From contig CAWHCN010000004.1 in assembly GCA_963827935.1 (NCBI GenBank), positions 1,736,001-1,800,000 on the forward strand: a DNA stretch of 64,000 nt, given 5' to 3'. Position 1 is the first letter of the stretch. Each line of letters starts with the position of its first letter. A program made the position numbers and the translations under genes. Source of the DNA: DATFNV01 sp963827935 (GTDB lineage: Bacteria; Planctomycetota; Planctomycetia; Gemmatales; Gemmataceae). Below the pieces are notes generated by a model that worked only from the letters and a program-made list of their open reading frames with translations, was not told where the DNA came from and searched no databases. Shown one piece after another: positions 37,200-44,893 of the stretch.

Positions 37200-38423
37200 T
37201 CACGACGTGTCCACCACGACCACACCCACCTCCAGCACCGCCCCGCCCTTTCGCCACAACAGCGACCCGCACTCCGGACAGCACGGCCCCGGCCACGCCG
37301 CCGCCCGCTCCCCCGTTGGCGCCGCCGCCGCCAAGCCCAACAGCCACAACTGCCAGCGGCACGCCGCCAGCTTCGCCGCACGACCGTGGCTGGCCAACAG
37401 CCCGTAATGACGCACCTTGACAAAACCCCGGGGCAACACATGCTGCACCCAGCGACGCAGGAACTCCTCCCCGCTCAACGTCAACACCCGCTCCTTACCC
37501 CCGTGCGCGTAGTCCTTCCAGGTGAACGACACCGCCTCGTCCGTCAGCGACACCAGCCGGCCGTTGCTCAACGCCGAGCGGTGCACGTAACGCGACAGGT
37601 ACTTCAGCACCACCTCCGCCCCCGCCGTCGGCGGCTGGCTGTACACCACCCAATCCTGTCCGTACAAGGGCCGCAGCCACGACGCCCACGCCGACGCCTC
37701 CGCCAGCGACGCCAGCCGGCCCAGCAGCGACAATTGGCCCTTCTCATGGGCCCGACGCAACAACGCCAGGAACTTCCCCCGGAACACGCGGCTGAGCACC
37801 CGCACCGGCAGGAAGAACCCCGGACGGCACGACCGCCAACACGCCGCCTGGTCCACACGCCCCGAGCGGTCGCACGACAACCCACCCCCCGTCACCAGAC
37901 AATGCAGATGCGGATGGTGATGCAAATTCTGCCCCCAGGTGTGCAACACCGCCACCTCCCCCACCTGCGCCCCCAGGTACTTCGGGTCCGCCGCTACCTC
38001 CCGCAGCGTGGCGCTGGCCGCCTGAAACAACAGCCCGTAGACCAACGCCGGGTTGGCCAAGGCCACCTCGGCCACTGCGGCCGGCAGGGTGAAGACCACG
38101 TGGTGATACTCGACCGGCAGCAGCCAGGACGCCTCGCGTGTCAGCCACGTCGCCCGCACCGACGCCTGGCAGGTCGGGCAGTGCCGGTTGCGGCAGGAGT
38201 TATATAGCACCCGCTCGTGTCCGCAATCGTGGCAGTGCCAGACGTGGCCGCCCAGCGCCTCAGTACGGCACAGCCCCAGGTCCCCCAGCGCCCGCCGTTG
38301 CACCCCCGTCAGGCCGGCCTCCCAGCGCTCCAGGAAGGCGACGCCATGGACGCGGATCACGTCGGCCATCGTCAGGGCCGACGCCACCGGGACGGCGGGA
38401 CAGGCCCGCGTCTCCAGGGTCAC
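37200..38423 (-). CDS. IS91-family (Y1/HUH-type) transposase
   Basis: 407 residues from GTG 38423, overlapping the recombinase stop. The zinc-binding N-terminus has HVWHCHDCGHERVLYNSCRNRHCPTCQ. The core has VEYHHVVFTLPA, the HUH motif in LHHHPHLHCLVTGGG, then VLSRVFRGKFL, EVVLKYLSRYVHRSALSN and WKDYAHGGKERVLTL (second catalytic region). A C-terminal Cys pair (CCPECGSLL) is present. These enzymes move DNA by rolling-circle transposition. Confidence 0.9.
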   Translation of the reverse strand: MTLETRACPAVPVASALTMADVIRVHGVAFLERWEAGLTGVQRRALGDLGLCRTEALGGHVWHCHDCGHERVLYNSCRNRHCPTCQASVRATWLTREASWLLPVEYHHVVFTLPAAVAEVALANPALVYGLLFQAASATLREVAADPKYLGAQVGEVAVLHTWGQNLHHHPHLHCLVTGGGLSCDRSGRVDQAACWRSCRPGFFLPVRVLSRVFRGKFLALLRRAHEKGQLSLLGRLASLAEASAWASWLRPLYGQDWVVYSQPPTAGAEVVLKYLSRYVHRSALSNGRLVSLTDEAVSFTWKDYAHGGKERVLTLSGEEFLRRWVQHVLPRGFVKVRHYGLLASHGRAAKLAACRWQLWLLGLAAAAPTGERAAAWPGPCCPECGSLLWRKGGAVLEVGVVVVDTS

Positions 38424-39293
38424 GGCTGTGTCTCCGGGGCTGACGGCGACGCCGCGGACGGCCGCGCGATCCAGTCGAGCAAACTGGGCGTACGCCCCAA
38501 CTGCTGGGCGCTGATATGCAGGTAGCGGGCTGTGGTCTTGAGGTCCGTGTGACCCAGCAGCCGTTGGATGGTCAAAAGGTCGCAACCCGCTTCCAGCAGA
38601 TGCGTGGCGTAGGAATGACGCAGCGTGTGCAGACTGATGGCCTTGTCCAGGCCAGACCGCTCGACCACCCGGCGACACCAGCCGCTGCACCCCGCCGACA
38701 CTCAGGTGGCAGCCGGGACGGGCGCCGGCAAACAGCCAGGGCCGCGGCCGATAACGACGCCAGTAACCACGCAACTCCTCCAGCAGCCGGGGTGACAGAG
38801 GCACGAGGCGGTCCTTGGCCCCTTTGCCCTGGCGGACGATCACGACTCCCCGCGCAGCGTCGATGTCCTCCAGACGCAAAGCCACCAACTCGCTGATACG
38901 CAGGCCCAGGGCGTAGTCGGTGCGGAGCAAGGTGCGCTCGCGGTCGTTGGCGGCGGCGGCGAAGAGGCGACTGACCTCGTCGGCGGCCAGGATGGTGGGG
39001 AGCTTCTTGGGTCGCTTGCCGTAGGCGATCCTGTGGACGATGTCCGGTCGGCCGAGGGTGATGCCGTAGAAGAAGCGCAGGCCGGCGGTCACCTGGTTGA
39101 GGAGGCTGAACGAGACACGTTCTTGGACCAGCTGGAGCTGGAACTCGCGGACCTGTTCGGGGGAGAGTTGATCGGGTGCGCTGCCGAAGTATCGTGTGAG
39201 CTTGACGACGGCGGCAACGTAGGCCTCGATGGTGCGCGGCGAGTAGTTACGCAAACGAAGATCATCGATGAGTCGCTGACGCAAGGGGGTCAT
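38420..39293 (-). CDS. XerC/D-like tyrosine recombinase of the IS91-like element, one frameshift
   Basis: ATG 39293: RQRLIDDLRLRNYSPRTIEAYVAAVVKLTRYFG (SAM-like N-domain). Catalytic Arg lies in LRISELVALRLEDID and Lys in QGKGAKDRLVPL. Around 38700 the frame breaks; the other frame supplies SLHTLRHSYATHLLEAG (HxxR), LLGHTDLKTTARYLH (His and Tyr nucleophile). All catalytic residues are present once the indel is corrected. IS91-type elements of several phyla carry such a recombinase directly upstream of the transposase. Confidence 0.85.
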
Positions 39294-39578
39294 GGCAAGT
39301 CCTCTCGGGCTTCTGCGGGGTGCGGATGGAGTACGAAGGGCGTAGCAGAAGCATGCCCGAGGAATGCAGCGGGCGCAAGTCAGCAAAACCGGCACAACCG
39401 GCACAGACGGCCCAGCTGGACAGGACGTGGGACCAACGATCGTGTCAAGAAGGAAGAGAAGAGATGAGCTCGGGGGCCACCGCGGAGCGGTTTAGTTCAA
39501 CCCACTTTAGGTGAACTAAGCCTCCCCCCTCCCTCCTCCCTGTGGGACAGCGACATTTCAGCCCATCAAAATCGCTGC

Positions 39579-39607
39579 TTGACACATCGCCGCTTTTGCT
39601 CCATTAT
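39579..39607 (+). promoter_or_regulatory. Sigma70 promoter for the AbrB/PIN pair
   Basis: TTGACA (39579-39584), 17-bp spacer, CATTAT (39602-39607), 38 bp before the ATG at 39645. Confidence 0.7.
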
Positions 39608-39644
39608 CGAGCTATAAGCCACATCAACGCAGTTGCACCACGTC

Positions 39645-39920
39645 ATGACCGAGTCCCAGATTTCTCACTTCTCCCGCGTCCGGGTCGATGCGGCAGGGCG
39701 CGTCGTCATCCCGGCCGAGGTGCGGCAGCATATCGGCATCGAGCCGGGCGAGGACCTGATCCTCTCCGAGGACGAGCAGGGCATCCGCCTTCAGACCTTC
39801 GGCCAGGCCGTCAAGGCGACGCAGGACGCCTTCGCACCGTACCGCGTGCCCGGCGTTAGCGTTGTGGACGAGCTGATCCGCGAGCGCGAAGAGGAAGCCC
39901 GCCGGGAGAAGCATGACTAG
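39645..39920 (+). CDS. AbrB/MazE-type antitoxin
   Basis: 91 residues from ATG 39645. The swapped-hairpin DNA-binding domain reads RVRVDAAGRVVIPAEVRQHIGIEPGEDLILSEDEQGIRLQTF, followed by an acidic/basic helical tail (VVDELIREREEEARREK) that would bind the toxin. It overlaps the PIN toxin gene by 8 bp, the usual order for a VapBC pair, and probably represses the promoter just upstream. Confidence 0.88.
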   Translation: MTESQISHFSRVRVDAAGRVVIPAEVRQHIGIEPGEDLILSEDEQGIRLQTFGQAVKATQDAFAPYRVPGVSVVDELIREREEEARREKHD

Positions 39921-40296
39921 GGCCGTCCTCGACACGTCGGCATTGCTCGCCCTCTGCTTCGCGGAGAAGGGAGCCAAGGCGACCGCAACCCGCGGCAGAG
40001 ACGGATTGCTGTCCGCCGTCAGCTATTCGGAAGCCATCGCGAAGTCGGTCGATCATGGCGTGCCGATCGAGATTGTCCGCCGCGCCCTGGCGGGACTGAA
40101 GCTGACCATCGTGGTCTTTGACGAGGCCCACGCCGTCGCCGCGGCGTCATTCCGGCCGGGGACGCGCAAGCTCGATGTCTCGTTTGCCGACAGAGCCTGC
40201 CTGGGCACGGCCGCCCTGGCGAACTTGCCCGTGCTCACCGCCGACCGCAAATGGGAGAAGATCAAGTGCGACCTCGACATCATCCTGATCCGCTAG
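39913..40296 (+). CDS. PIN-domain (VapC-like) ribonuclease toxin
   Basis: 127 residues: AVLDTSALLALCFAEKGA (first acidic residue), SAVSYSEAIAKSVDHG (Glu), LDVSFADRACLGTAALANLPVLTADRKW (two Asp). The PIN acidic quartet is complete, so Mg-dependent RNA cleavage is expected. 12 bp downstream begins an integrase gene, so the pair may stabilise the mobile region. Confidence 0.88.
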   Translation: MTRAVLDTSALLALCFAEKGAKATATRGRDGLLSAVSYSEAIAKSVDHGVPIEIVRRALAGLKLTIVVFDEAHAVAAASFRPGTRKLDVSFADRACLGTAALANLPVLTADRKWEKIKCDLDIILIR

Positions 40297-40307
40297 CGGC
40301 CGCGTCT

Positions 40308-41339
40308 ATGCATGACGGCCACATGCTCGTACCCGTTCCCCTCTCGTTCAGGGACGGCCCGCGCGCCCCGGCCGAGATCACCGCCGCGCCGCTCGCCGAC
40401 CTTCGCCAGCAGCTGGCCGAAGCCCGTGACGCCTGGCTGGCCCGCTCCCCCTCGCCCGACACGCGAAGCAACTACATGCGTGATCTGGAGCAGTTCCTGG
40501 CTTTCGCCGGCATTGCCCAGGACGAGCCTGAGACGCTTGTGCGTGTCCTGCCCCGGCAGATCAGCGCCTGGCGCGACCATTTGCTCGGCCAAGGCCTGAC
40601 GAATTCCTCCATCCGACGCAAGCTCACCGTGCTTCGCAGCTTGTTTTCCTACCTCCAGACCTACGGCTACTCAGGTGTCAACCCGGCGCACGGCAAGTTC
40701 GTCGCGGCGCCGCCGGTCCCCCGCGATGGCAAGACGGTGGGACTCTCGCCCGAGGATTGCCGGCGATTGCTGGACGCGCCGATGATCGAGGACCGCCGCC
40801 AAGTGATTCCGGAGGGCATCCGCGACCGCGCACTGCTGGCCGTGCTTGCCTATTGCGGCATTCGCGTCGGTGAGCTGTGCCGACTGCGGGTGGAAGACTT
40901 CAAGACCAGTTCGGGCCTGAAACTGCTCGACGTGCGCGGCAAGGGCGGGAAGGAACGCCGCGTGCCGCTGCACCCGCAGGCCGTGGAGCGCCTGGAACAC
41001 TGGCTCGATTGCGCTACGATCCGGGACGATAGCGCTGGGCCGCTCTTCCGGCCGTTGGCTGCCGCCCGCGGCCGAGGCAGCAAGGGCTTCGCGCCGCGAG
41101 CGATTACGCGCCGCGCCGTGCAATACCTGGTCGGCAGATACGTCGCGCGCCTCGGCCTCGACTCATCGGTAACGGTGCATTCATTCCGGGTGACGGCGCT
41201 GACTGTCGCCCGCGAGCGCGGGGCCGACATCGTCGGGCTCCAGGACTTCGCCGGCCATGCCGATCCAAGGACGACCCTGACGTATATCCGCAATCGCGAC
41301 CGGCTCTCCGACTCGCCGGCCTACCTGCTCAAATACTGA
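40308..41339 (+). CDS. Tyrosine recombinase / integrase
   Basis: 343 residues, intact. N-terminal SAM-like domain SPDTRSNYMRDLEQFLAFAGI. Catalytic residues: Arg in YCGIRVGELCRLRVEDF, Lys in RGKGGKERRVPLHPQ, His and Arg in VHSFRVTALTVARE, His in DFAGHADPRTTLTYIRNR with Tyr nucleophile. XerC/D or integron-like in size. Likely integrase of the accessory region. No attachment site is recognised nearby. Confidence 0.9.
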   Translation: MHDGHMLVPVPLSFRDGPRAPAEITAAPLADLRQQLAEARDAWLARSPSPDTRSNYMRDLEQFLAFAGIAQDEPETLVRVLPRQISAWRDHLLGQGLTNSSIRRKLTVLRSLFSYLQTYGYSGVNPAHGKFVAAPPVPRDGKTVGLSPEDCRRLLDAPMIEDRRQVIPEGIRDRALLAVLAYCGIRVGELCRLRVEDFKTSSGLKLLDVRGKGGKERRVPLHPQAVERLEHWLDCATIRDDSAGPLFRPLAAARGRGSKGFAPRAITRRAVQYLVGRYVARLGLDSSVTVHSFRVTALTVARERGADIVGLQDFAGHADPRTTLTYIRNRDRLSDSPAYLLKY

Positions 41340-41357
41340 CCTGGAGGCAGGCTGCGC

Positions 41358-41753
41358 ATGACGGACAGAGCCGACAAGGTCACAACCCCCAACCCGCTGG
41401 CCGGCCGTGACCCCGGGCTGCTCCGACGCCTGGCAGCATTCCGCTCTCGCGTCAACGACCTGCTGCTCGACCGGCTCGCGGCGGCGGCACGCCGGGACGC
41501 CGCTTCGCATGCCCGGGAGCGCCGGCAGCCGCTGGAGGACATCGAGGCGACGGCCCAAATCCTGCGCGTGCTGACCAAACAGGCGTGGGACGCCACCGAC
41601 CTGCGGCTGCTCGACACCTACTGGCGGGACGAGACCCGTTCCGAGCTGTTCGCAGACGAGTTCGAGGGGGAGAGACACCTCATCCGGCACTACGTGGACG
41701 CGGCCCGCAGGCAGCTCGCCCCGACGGGACGCACACCCAACGCCGGGCGATAA
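41358..41753 (+). CDS. Hypothetical helical protein next to integrase
   Basis: 131 residues, 18 bp after the integrase. RDPGLLRRLAAFRSRVNDLLLDRLAAAARRD, then AQILRVLTKQAWDATDLRLLDTYWRDETRSELF and HLIRHYVDAARRQL. It is charged and almost wholly helical. No family recognised. Position suggests a directionality or accessory factor, but no motif supports that. Confidence 0.55.
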   Translation: MTDRADKVTTPNPLAGRDPGLLRRLAAFRSRVNDLLLDRLAAAARRDAASHARERRQPLEDIEATAQILRVLTKQAWDATDLRLLDTYWRDETRSELFADEFEGERHLIRHYVDAARRQLAPTGRTPNAGR

Positions 41754-41873
41754 GGCACGTGGGCGCCTGGAACGGGGCTCCGGTAACAGCCCTATCGAGA
41801 TACATATTATAATGAGTCGATACGGGCTGAGTTGGTCGTCTGGCTGAGTCGCGAAGTCCGCGCGGTCGGCGCA

Positions 41874-42599
41874 TCAGAAGAGCATGCCCTGGCAGGGCGG
41901 TTCTCCCGGGCTCCTCGTCCCTGCCGCTCCCTCAACCACTCGGGCGGTGTGTTCGCCGAGCACCGGCGGCGGTGTCTCCGCCTCGGCAGGAGGCGACGCT
42001 GGCACTGGGGATTTCCGGCGCCGTGAAGGCTTCGTCTGCGGATCCGTGCCCTCGAACGTCGCGTCGAAGGCCTTGCCGTCCCCGCGCAGTTGAGCTTCGG
42101 CAAACAGCACCGCGTAGGCCCGCACACCCCCGCACGCCTCCACCGCGTCACGCGGAACGCACTGCGCCAGGTAGCCCGTCTCGCTCAGGCCGCGCGGCCG
42201 ACGCGGGGCGTGCGGGCTGACGAAGGAGAACAGGTCCCGGCCCCCGCCCGGAATGTAGTCCGGTGTATACTCGACGCGCACCTCCTCGCCGCCGATCCTG
42301 AGCACGAACCTCAGCGTCGGCGTTGGCCACGGCTTGTTCTCGCTGGATCGGCCGACCACACGGCCATCCGCGCTCAATGCCAAGGCGAAGGCGCGCATCG
42401 CCCGCAGTGAGACCACGCGCGCCAGGGCAACCGCCTGGTCGGAATACTGCCCCCGATACTCGTCCCACGCCGGCAGCCGCTGCGCCCAGGTCACGGCCCG
42501 GCTGCGGGTGCACGGCAGCAGTTCCTCGATTACCTCCGCCGGTATGGCGGCCTGGCCCAGCCGATCCCGGATGTGTTGCAGGGTGGCCTCGCAATTCAT
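41874..42599 (-). CDS. Hypothetical protein with SH3-like core and disordered tail
   Basis: ATG 42599 overlaps the preceding gene by ATGA (42596-42599). NCEATLQHIRDRLGQAAIPAEVIEELLP, RVVGRSSENKPWPTPTLRFVLRIGGEEVRVEYTPDY and LFSFVSPHAPRRPRGLSETGYLAQCVPRDAVEACGG are structured. The last 70 residues are Pro/Ser/Glu-rich and probably disordered, ending CQGMLF. About 241 residues, unknown. It converges on the integrase operon. Confidence 0.6.
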   Translation of the reverse strand: MNCEATLQHIRDRLGQAAIPAEVIEELLPCTRSRAVTWAQRLPAWDEYRGQYSDQAVALARVVSLRAMRAFALALSADGRVVGRSSENKPWPTPTLRFVLRIGGEEVRVEYTPDYIPGGGRDLFSFVSPHAPRRPRGLSETGYLAQCVPRDAVEACGGVRAYAVLFAEAQLRGDGKAFDATFEGTDPQTKPSRRRKSPVPASPPAEAETPPPVLGEHTARVVEGAAGTRSPGEPPCQGMLF

Positions 42600-42859
42600 C
42601 GCGGCGGCATGGACCGTGGGCATCTAGGCCGCCGAGTTCGACCCTGGCGTGACTGGGCTGCAACTCCCACGCGACCGAGAACGCAATCTGCTAACCGAAA
42701 TCTCATAACTCCTCCATAGAGGGGCAAAACTACCTGACCTTCCCGGCTCAAGTCAATCCCCTGAGCCATGCCATCAACAACGAGTGTGAAATGAGAGCCT
42801 TTCGCCTCGCCAGCCGGCACACGCGCCCGCGCCGGGACCAGTGAGCCTTTCTTCCGCAT
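42596..42859 (-). CDS. Small hypothetical protein coupled to the gene after it
   Basis: 87 residues from ATG 42859: KKGSLVPARARVPAGEAKGSHFTLVVDGMAQGIDLSREGQVVLPLYGGVMRFRLADC, then a basic tail. The stop lies within ATGA shared with the downstream start, which supports a real operon pair. No family recognised. Confidence 0.45.
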   Translation of the reverse strand: MRKKGSLVPARARVPAGEAKGSHFTLVVDGMAQGIDLSREGQVVLPLYGGVMRFRLADCVLGRVGVAAQSRQGRTRRPRCPRSMPPR

Positions 42860-43183
42860 AGACCGGCGCCACGGCAGTTCCTGCCCCACGGCCGGAAACG
42901 TGGTCCCCGGCGGTCGGCAGCGCAGCGGCCGGGTTGCTATGCGGAAAAAGTGCTCCTTGCGAATGTCTACTTCGTCGAGGCTCGATTACTCCACGCGAAC
43001 GCCCATCTTCTTCCGTCCAACTCGGGCGTCATCGGGTTACTGTCCGAATACGCCGTGCTTGACGTCCTATTTAGCTCGCGCTAAGGTCCAATTGCTGCGT
43101 CGGTGTAACGGCCCGTTCTGCACTGTTACGGCAGATGCCTCGCCTGCGCCAGCACACAGCAACGAAACAACAGGAGAAAGCCC
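42860..43183. other. Intergenic stretch with divergent promoters
   Basis: About 320 bases without a gene between divergent transcripts. It contains the promoter and dyad at 43059-43087 described separately, and otherwise no structure I can name. Confidence 0.4.
43059..43087 (+). promoter_or_regulatory. Promoter with operator-like dyad overlapping the -10
   Basis: TTGACG (43059-43064), 17-bp spacer, TAAGGT (43082-43087). The dyad TTAGC-TCGC-GCTAA (43071-43084) covers the -10, a classic repressor position. A related dyad CCTAAGC-TGC-GCTTAGG lies upstream of the second relaxase gene at 61604-61620. Confidence 0.5.
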
Positions 43184-43711
43184 ATGCCCAGAGCAAAGAA
43201 CCAGACAGAAGCAGCTACAAACACGCCGGCCGCCGGCGATGTCTTCGACCAGGCCATCGCCGCGCGGCAGGCCGCTGCGGCGCCGGAGGCCCAGCAGCCA
43301 GTCCCGCCGGAGGCCGCAGGTCACGTCACCGACGCCAGCACGCCGGCCGAGGCCGCCCCCAAGAAAAAGTGGACGCCACCCGCCGATCCGTTCGGCTTCG
43401 AGAACCGGCGGGGTGAAGGTAACCGCGTGCGGCTGCTCAAGAGCGAAGGCATGGGTGCATGGGTCATCCGCTTCGACAAAAACCCGAATGAGATGTTAGG
43501 CCACAGCAAGGAAAATCCGCACCCCGTGCTGAAGATGCTCAAGGAAGAAGGCTACCGGTGGGGGTTCGACAGTGGCGACGGCAAGGGCGGATGGGGGAAG
43601 GCGTTCAGTGGCGATCCCTATGGCGCCGACCACATCGAAGCACGCCGGGTGCTGGAGAAGGCCGCCGAAATGATCGGTGCGCCCAAGGAGCAGGGAGCAC
43701 AGGTGGGTTAA
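43184..43711 (+). CDS. Small plasmid-type protein of unknown function
   Basis: 175 residues, AGGAGA site before ATG 43184. The first 65 residues are low-complexity Ala/Pro/Gln. The C-terminal part is ordered: DPFGFENRRGEGNRVRLLKSEGMGAWVIRFDKNPNEM, then HPVLKMLKEEGYRWGFDSGDGKGGWGKAFSGD, ending IEARRVLEKAAEMIG. The conserved Trp/Gly-rich segment suggests a single-stranded DNA or nucleotide-binding fold, but no family is recognised. Confidence 0.6.
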   Translation: MPRAKNQTEAATNTPAAGDVFDQAIAARQAAAAPEAQQPVPPEAAGHVTDASTPAEAAPKKKWTPPADPFGFENRRGEGNRVRLLKSEGMGAWVIRFDKNPNEMLGHSKENPHPVLKMLKEEGYRWGFDSGDGKGGWGKAFSGDPYGADHIEARRVLEKAAEMIGAPKEQGAQVG

Positions 43712-43927
43712 CGCCCTGCCGATAAGCCATCCTTTTCGCCCTCGCCGTATTTCCGGCCGCTGACCCGGACGGCCATTCGCTAGAGCGGCGGCACCTGGAC
43801 TGCAAGACCCCGCGGCAGAGTTCCACGGGGCCTTCTATGCGTCGGTCGATCGAGACGTCGATCAGACCGACGCAGGCAACGCCGAAAGCCGAATTGCCCT
43901 CGGCGTGTCGGACCGAAGCGTACAAGG

Positions 43928-44893
43928 TTACCCGCAGAGCCAGTTCCTCACCTCTTCGGGCATCGGACCGTTGAAGGTAAAGCCGGCGTGAATGGCCCGC
44001 ATGACCGCCACGACCCGTTCGTGCTCGGGCGCGGCGACGGCTGCGGGGAGCAGCGATTCGACCACCATGGGCCGGTCAAACAGGAATCGCTGCTGCTCGA
44101 ACTTGTGAGTCCAGTAGGACTCCACGAACGGCATCAGCACCTCGCGGTGGATTGCGGTCCCGGGCGGGAAGTCCTTACAGAGCCAAGGCATGAGTGATAA
44201 CATCGCAGCCGCAGCATTGACGGGCGTCGCATCCGCGCAAGCGGCCAACCGCACGAGCAGGTTGAAGCTCTCCAGCTTGTCTCCCGGCAGGGACTTGCCC
44301 CAATCGGCCATTTCCCTCGAGGAGGATCCTCTAACGTAGGCTCGCTCGACCAATTCTGCCATAAGTTCCCACCGCGCCGGGGCAAACGACTCCGGCGCGA
44401 CGGCTCGACATGCTGTAGCCAGTTGTGCTGCATGCTCTCGGGCGACGGCCTGGGTATCTGCCCTGATCGCCAGCGTTGCCACCGCGAGGACGCATGGCGC
44501 CAACCCGAGGATCATTCCGAACTCTTCCGTCGCCTGCTTTTGGATCTCACTCAATCGGGCTAGGGCCTCAGGCATCTCGGCCTCGGTGACCGACCCGAGG
44601 CCGCCAGCGGCCGTGTCGGCGTTGAAGACCACCATCGCCTGCCCAGATCTTCGCCCGGCAGCCAGTGCCGCGGTGTAGCCGTCTTCTCGGAGGACCCTGG
44701 GGATGTCCTCTCGCTCCGCTTCTGCCACCAGCGCGAGGAGGGAGTCGCGTTTGCCGACGGTGGCCGACCTCGCCTTCCACTTCTTGGACATGCCGGCCTC
44801 GCCGAGCGCGTCCGCGTAGTACGCGAGGATCCGCCACAGCGAGCCCTCGTTCCGCTCATTGAAGAAGCCGATGCGCGCGGCGTTGGTCGTCAT
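43928..44893 (-). CDS. Third protein of the cyclase-STAND operon, unknown family
   Basis: 321 residues from ATG 44893, overlapping the STAND gene by ATGA. IGFFNERNEGSLWRILAYYADALGEAGMSKKWKA, then TVGKRDSLLALVAEAEREDIPRVL, GRRSGQAMVVFNADTAAGG and a helical C-terminal half with EEFGMILGLAPCVLAVATLA and MLSLMPWLCKDFPPG. It is mostly alpha-helical with no signal peptide or clear membrane span. No nuclease, TIR or protease motif is visible. By position it is the candidate effector or regulatory subunit of the system. Confidence 0.7.
   Translation of the reverse strand: MTTNAARIGFFNERNEGSLWRILAYYADALGEAGMSKKWKARSATVGKRDSLLALVAEAEREDIPRVLREDGYTAALAAGRRSGQAMVVFNADTAAGGLGSVTEAEMPEALARLSEIQKQATEEFGMILGLAPCVLAVATLAIRADTQAVAREHAAQLATACRAVAPESFAPARWELMAELVERAYVRGSSSREMADWGKSLPGDKLESFNLLVRLAACADATPVNAAAAMLSLMPWLCKDFPPGTAIHREVLMPFVESYWTHKFEQQRFLFDRPMVVESLLPAAVAAPEHERVVAVMRAIHAGFTFNGPMPEEVRNWLCG

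Larger units (their letters stand above)
36952..39500 (-). mobile_element. IS91-like element with recombinase and Y1-type transposase, bounded by imperfect inverted repeats
   Basis: Left end GTTGAACTGAACCGC (36952-36966, plus strand) and right end GTTGAACTAAACCGC (39500-39486, minus strand) are inverted copies with one mismatch in 15 bases; similarity continues loosely inward (GCCACCCCCG versus GGTGGCCCCCG). Between them are a tyrosine recombinase and a transposase, both on the minus strand and overlapping by GTGA. Next to the right end is a small hairpin TTAGTTCA...TGAACTAA (39492-39519). IS91 elements normally lack inverted repeats and use ori/ter ends, so the repeats are a noteworthy feature. 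Confidence 0.6.
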
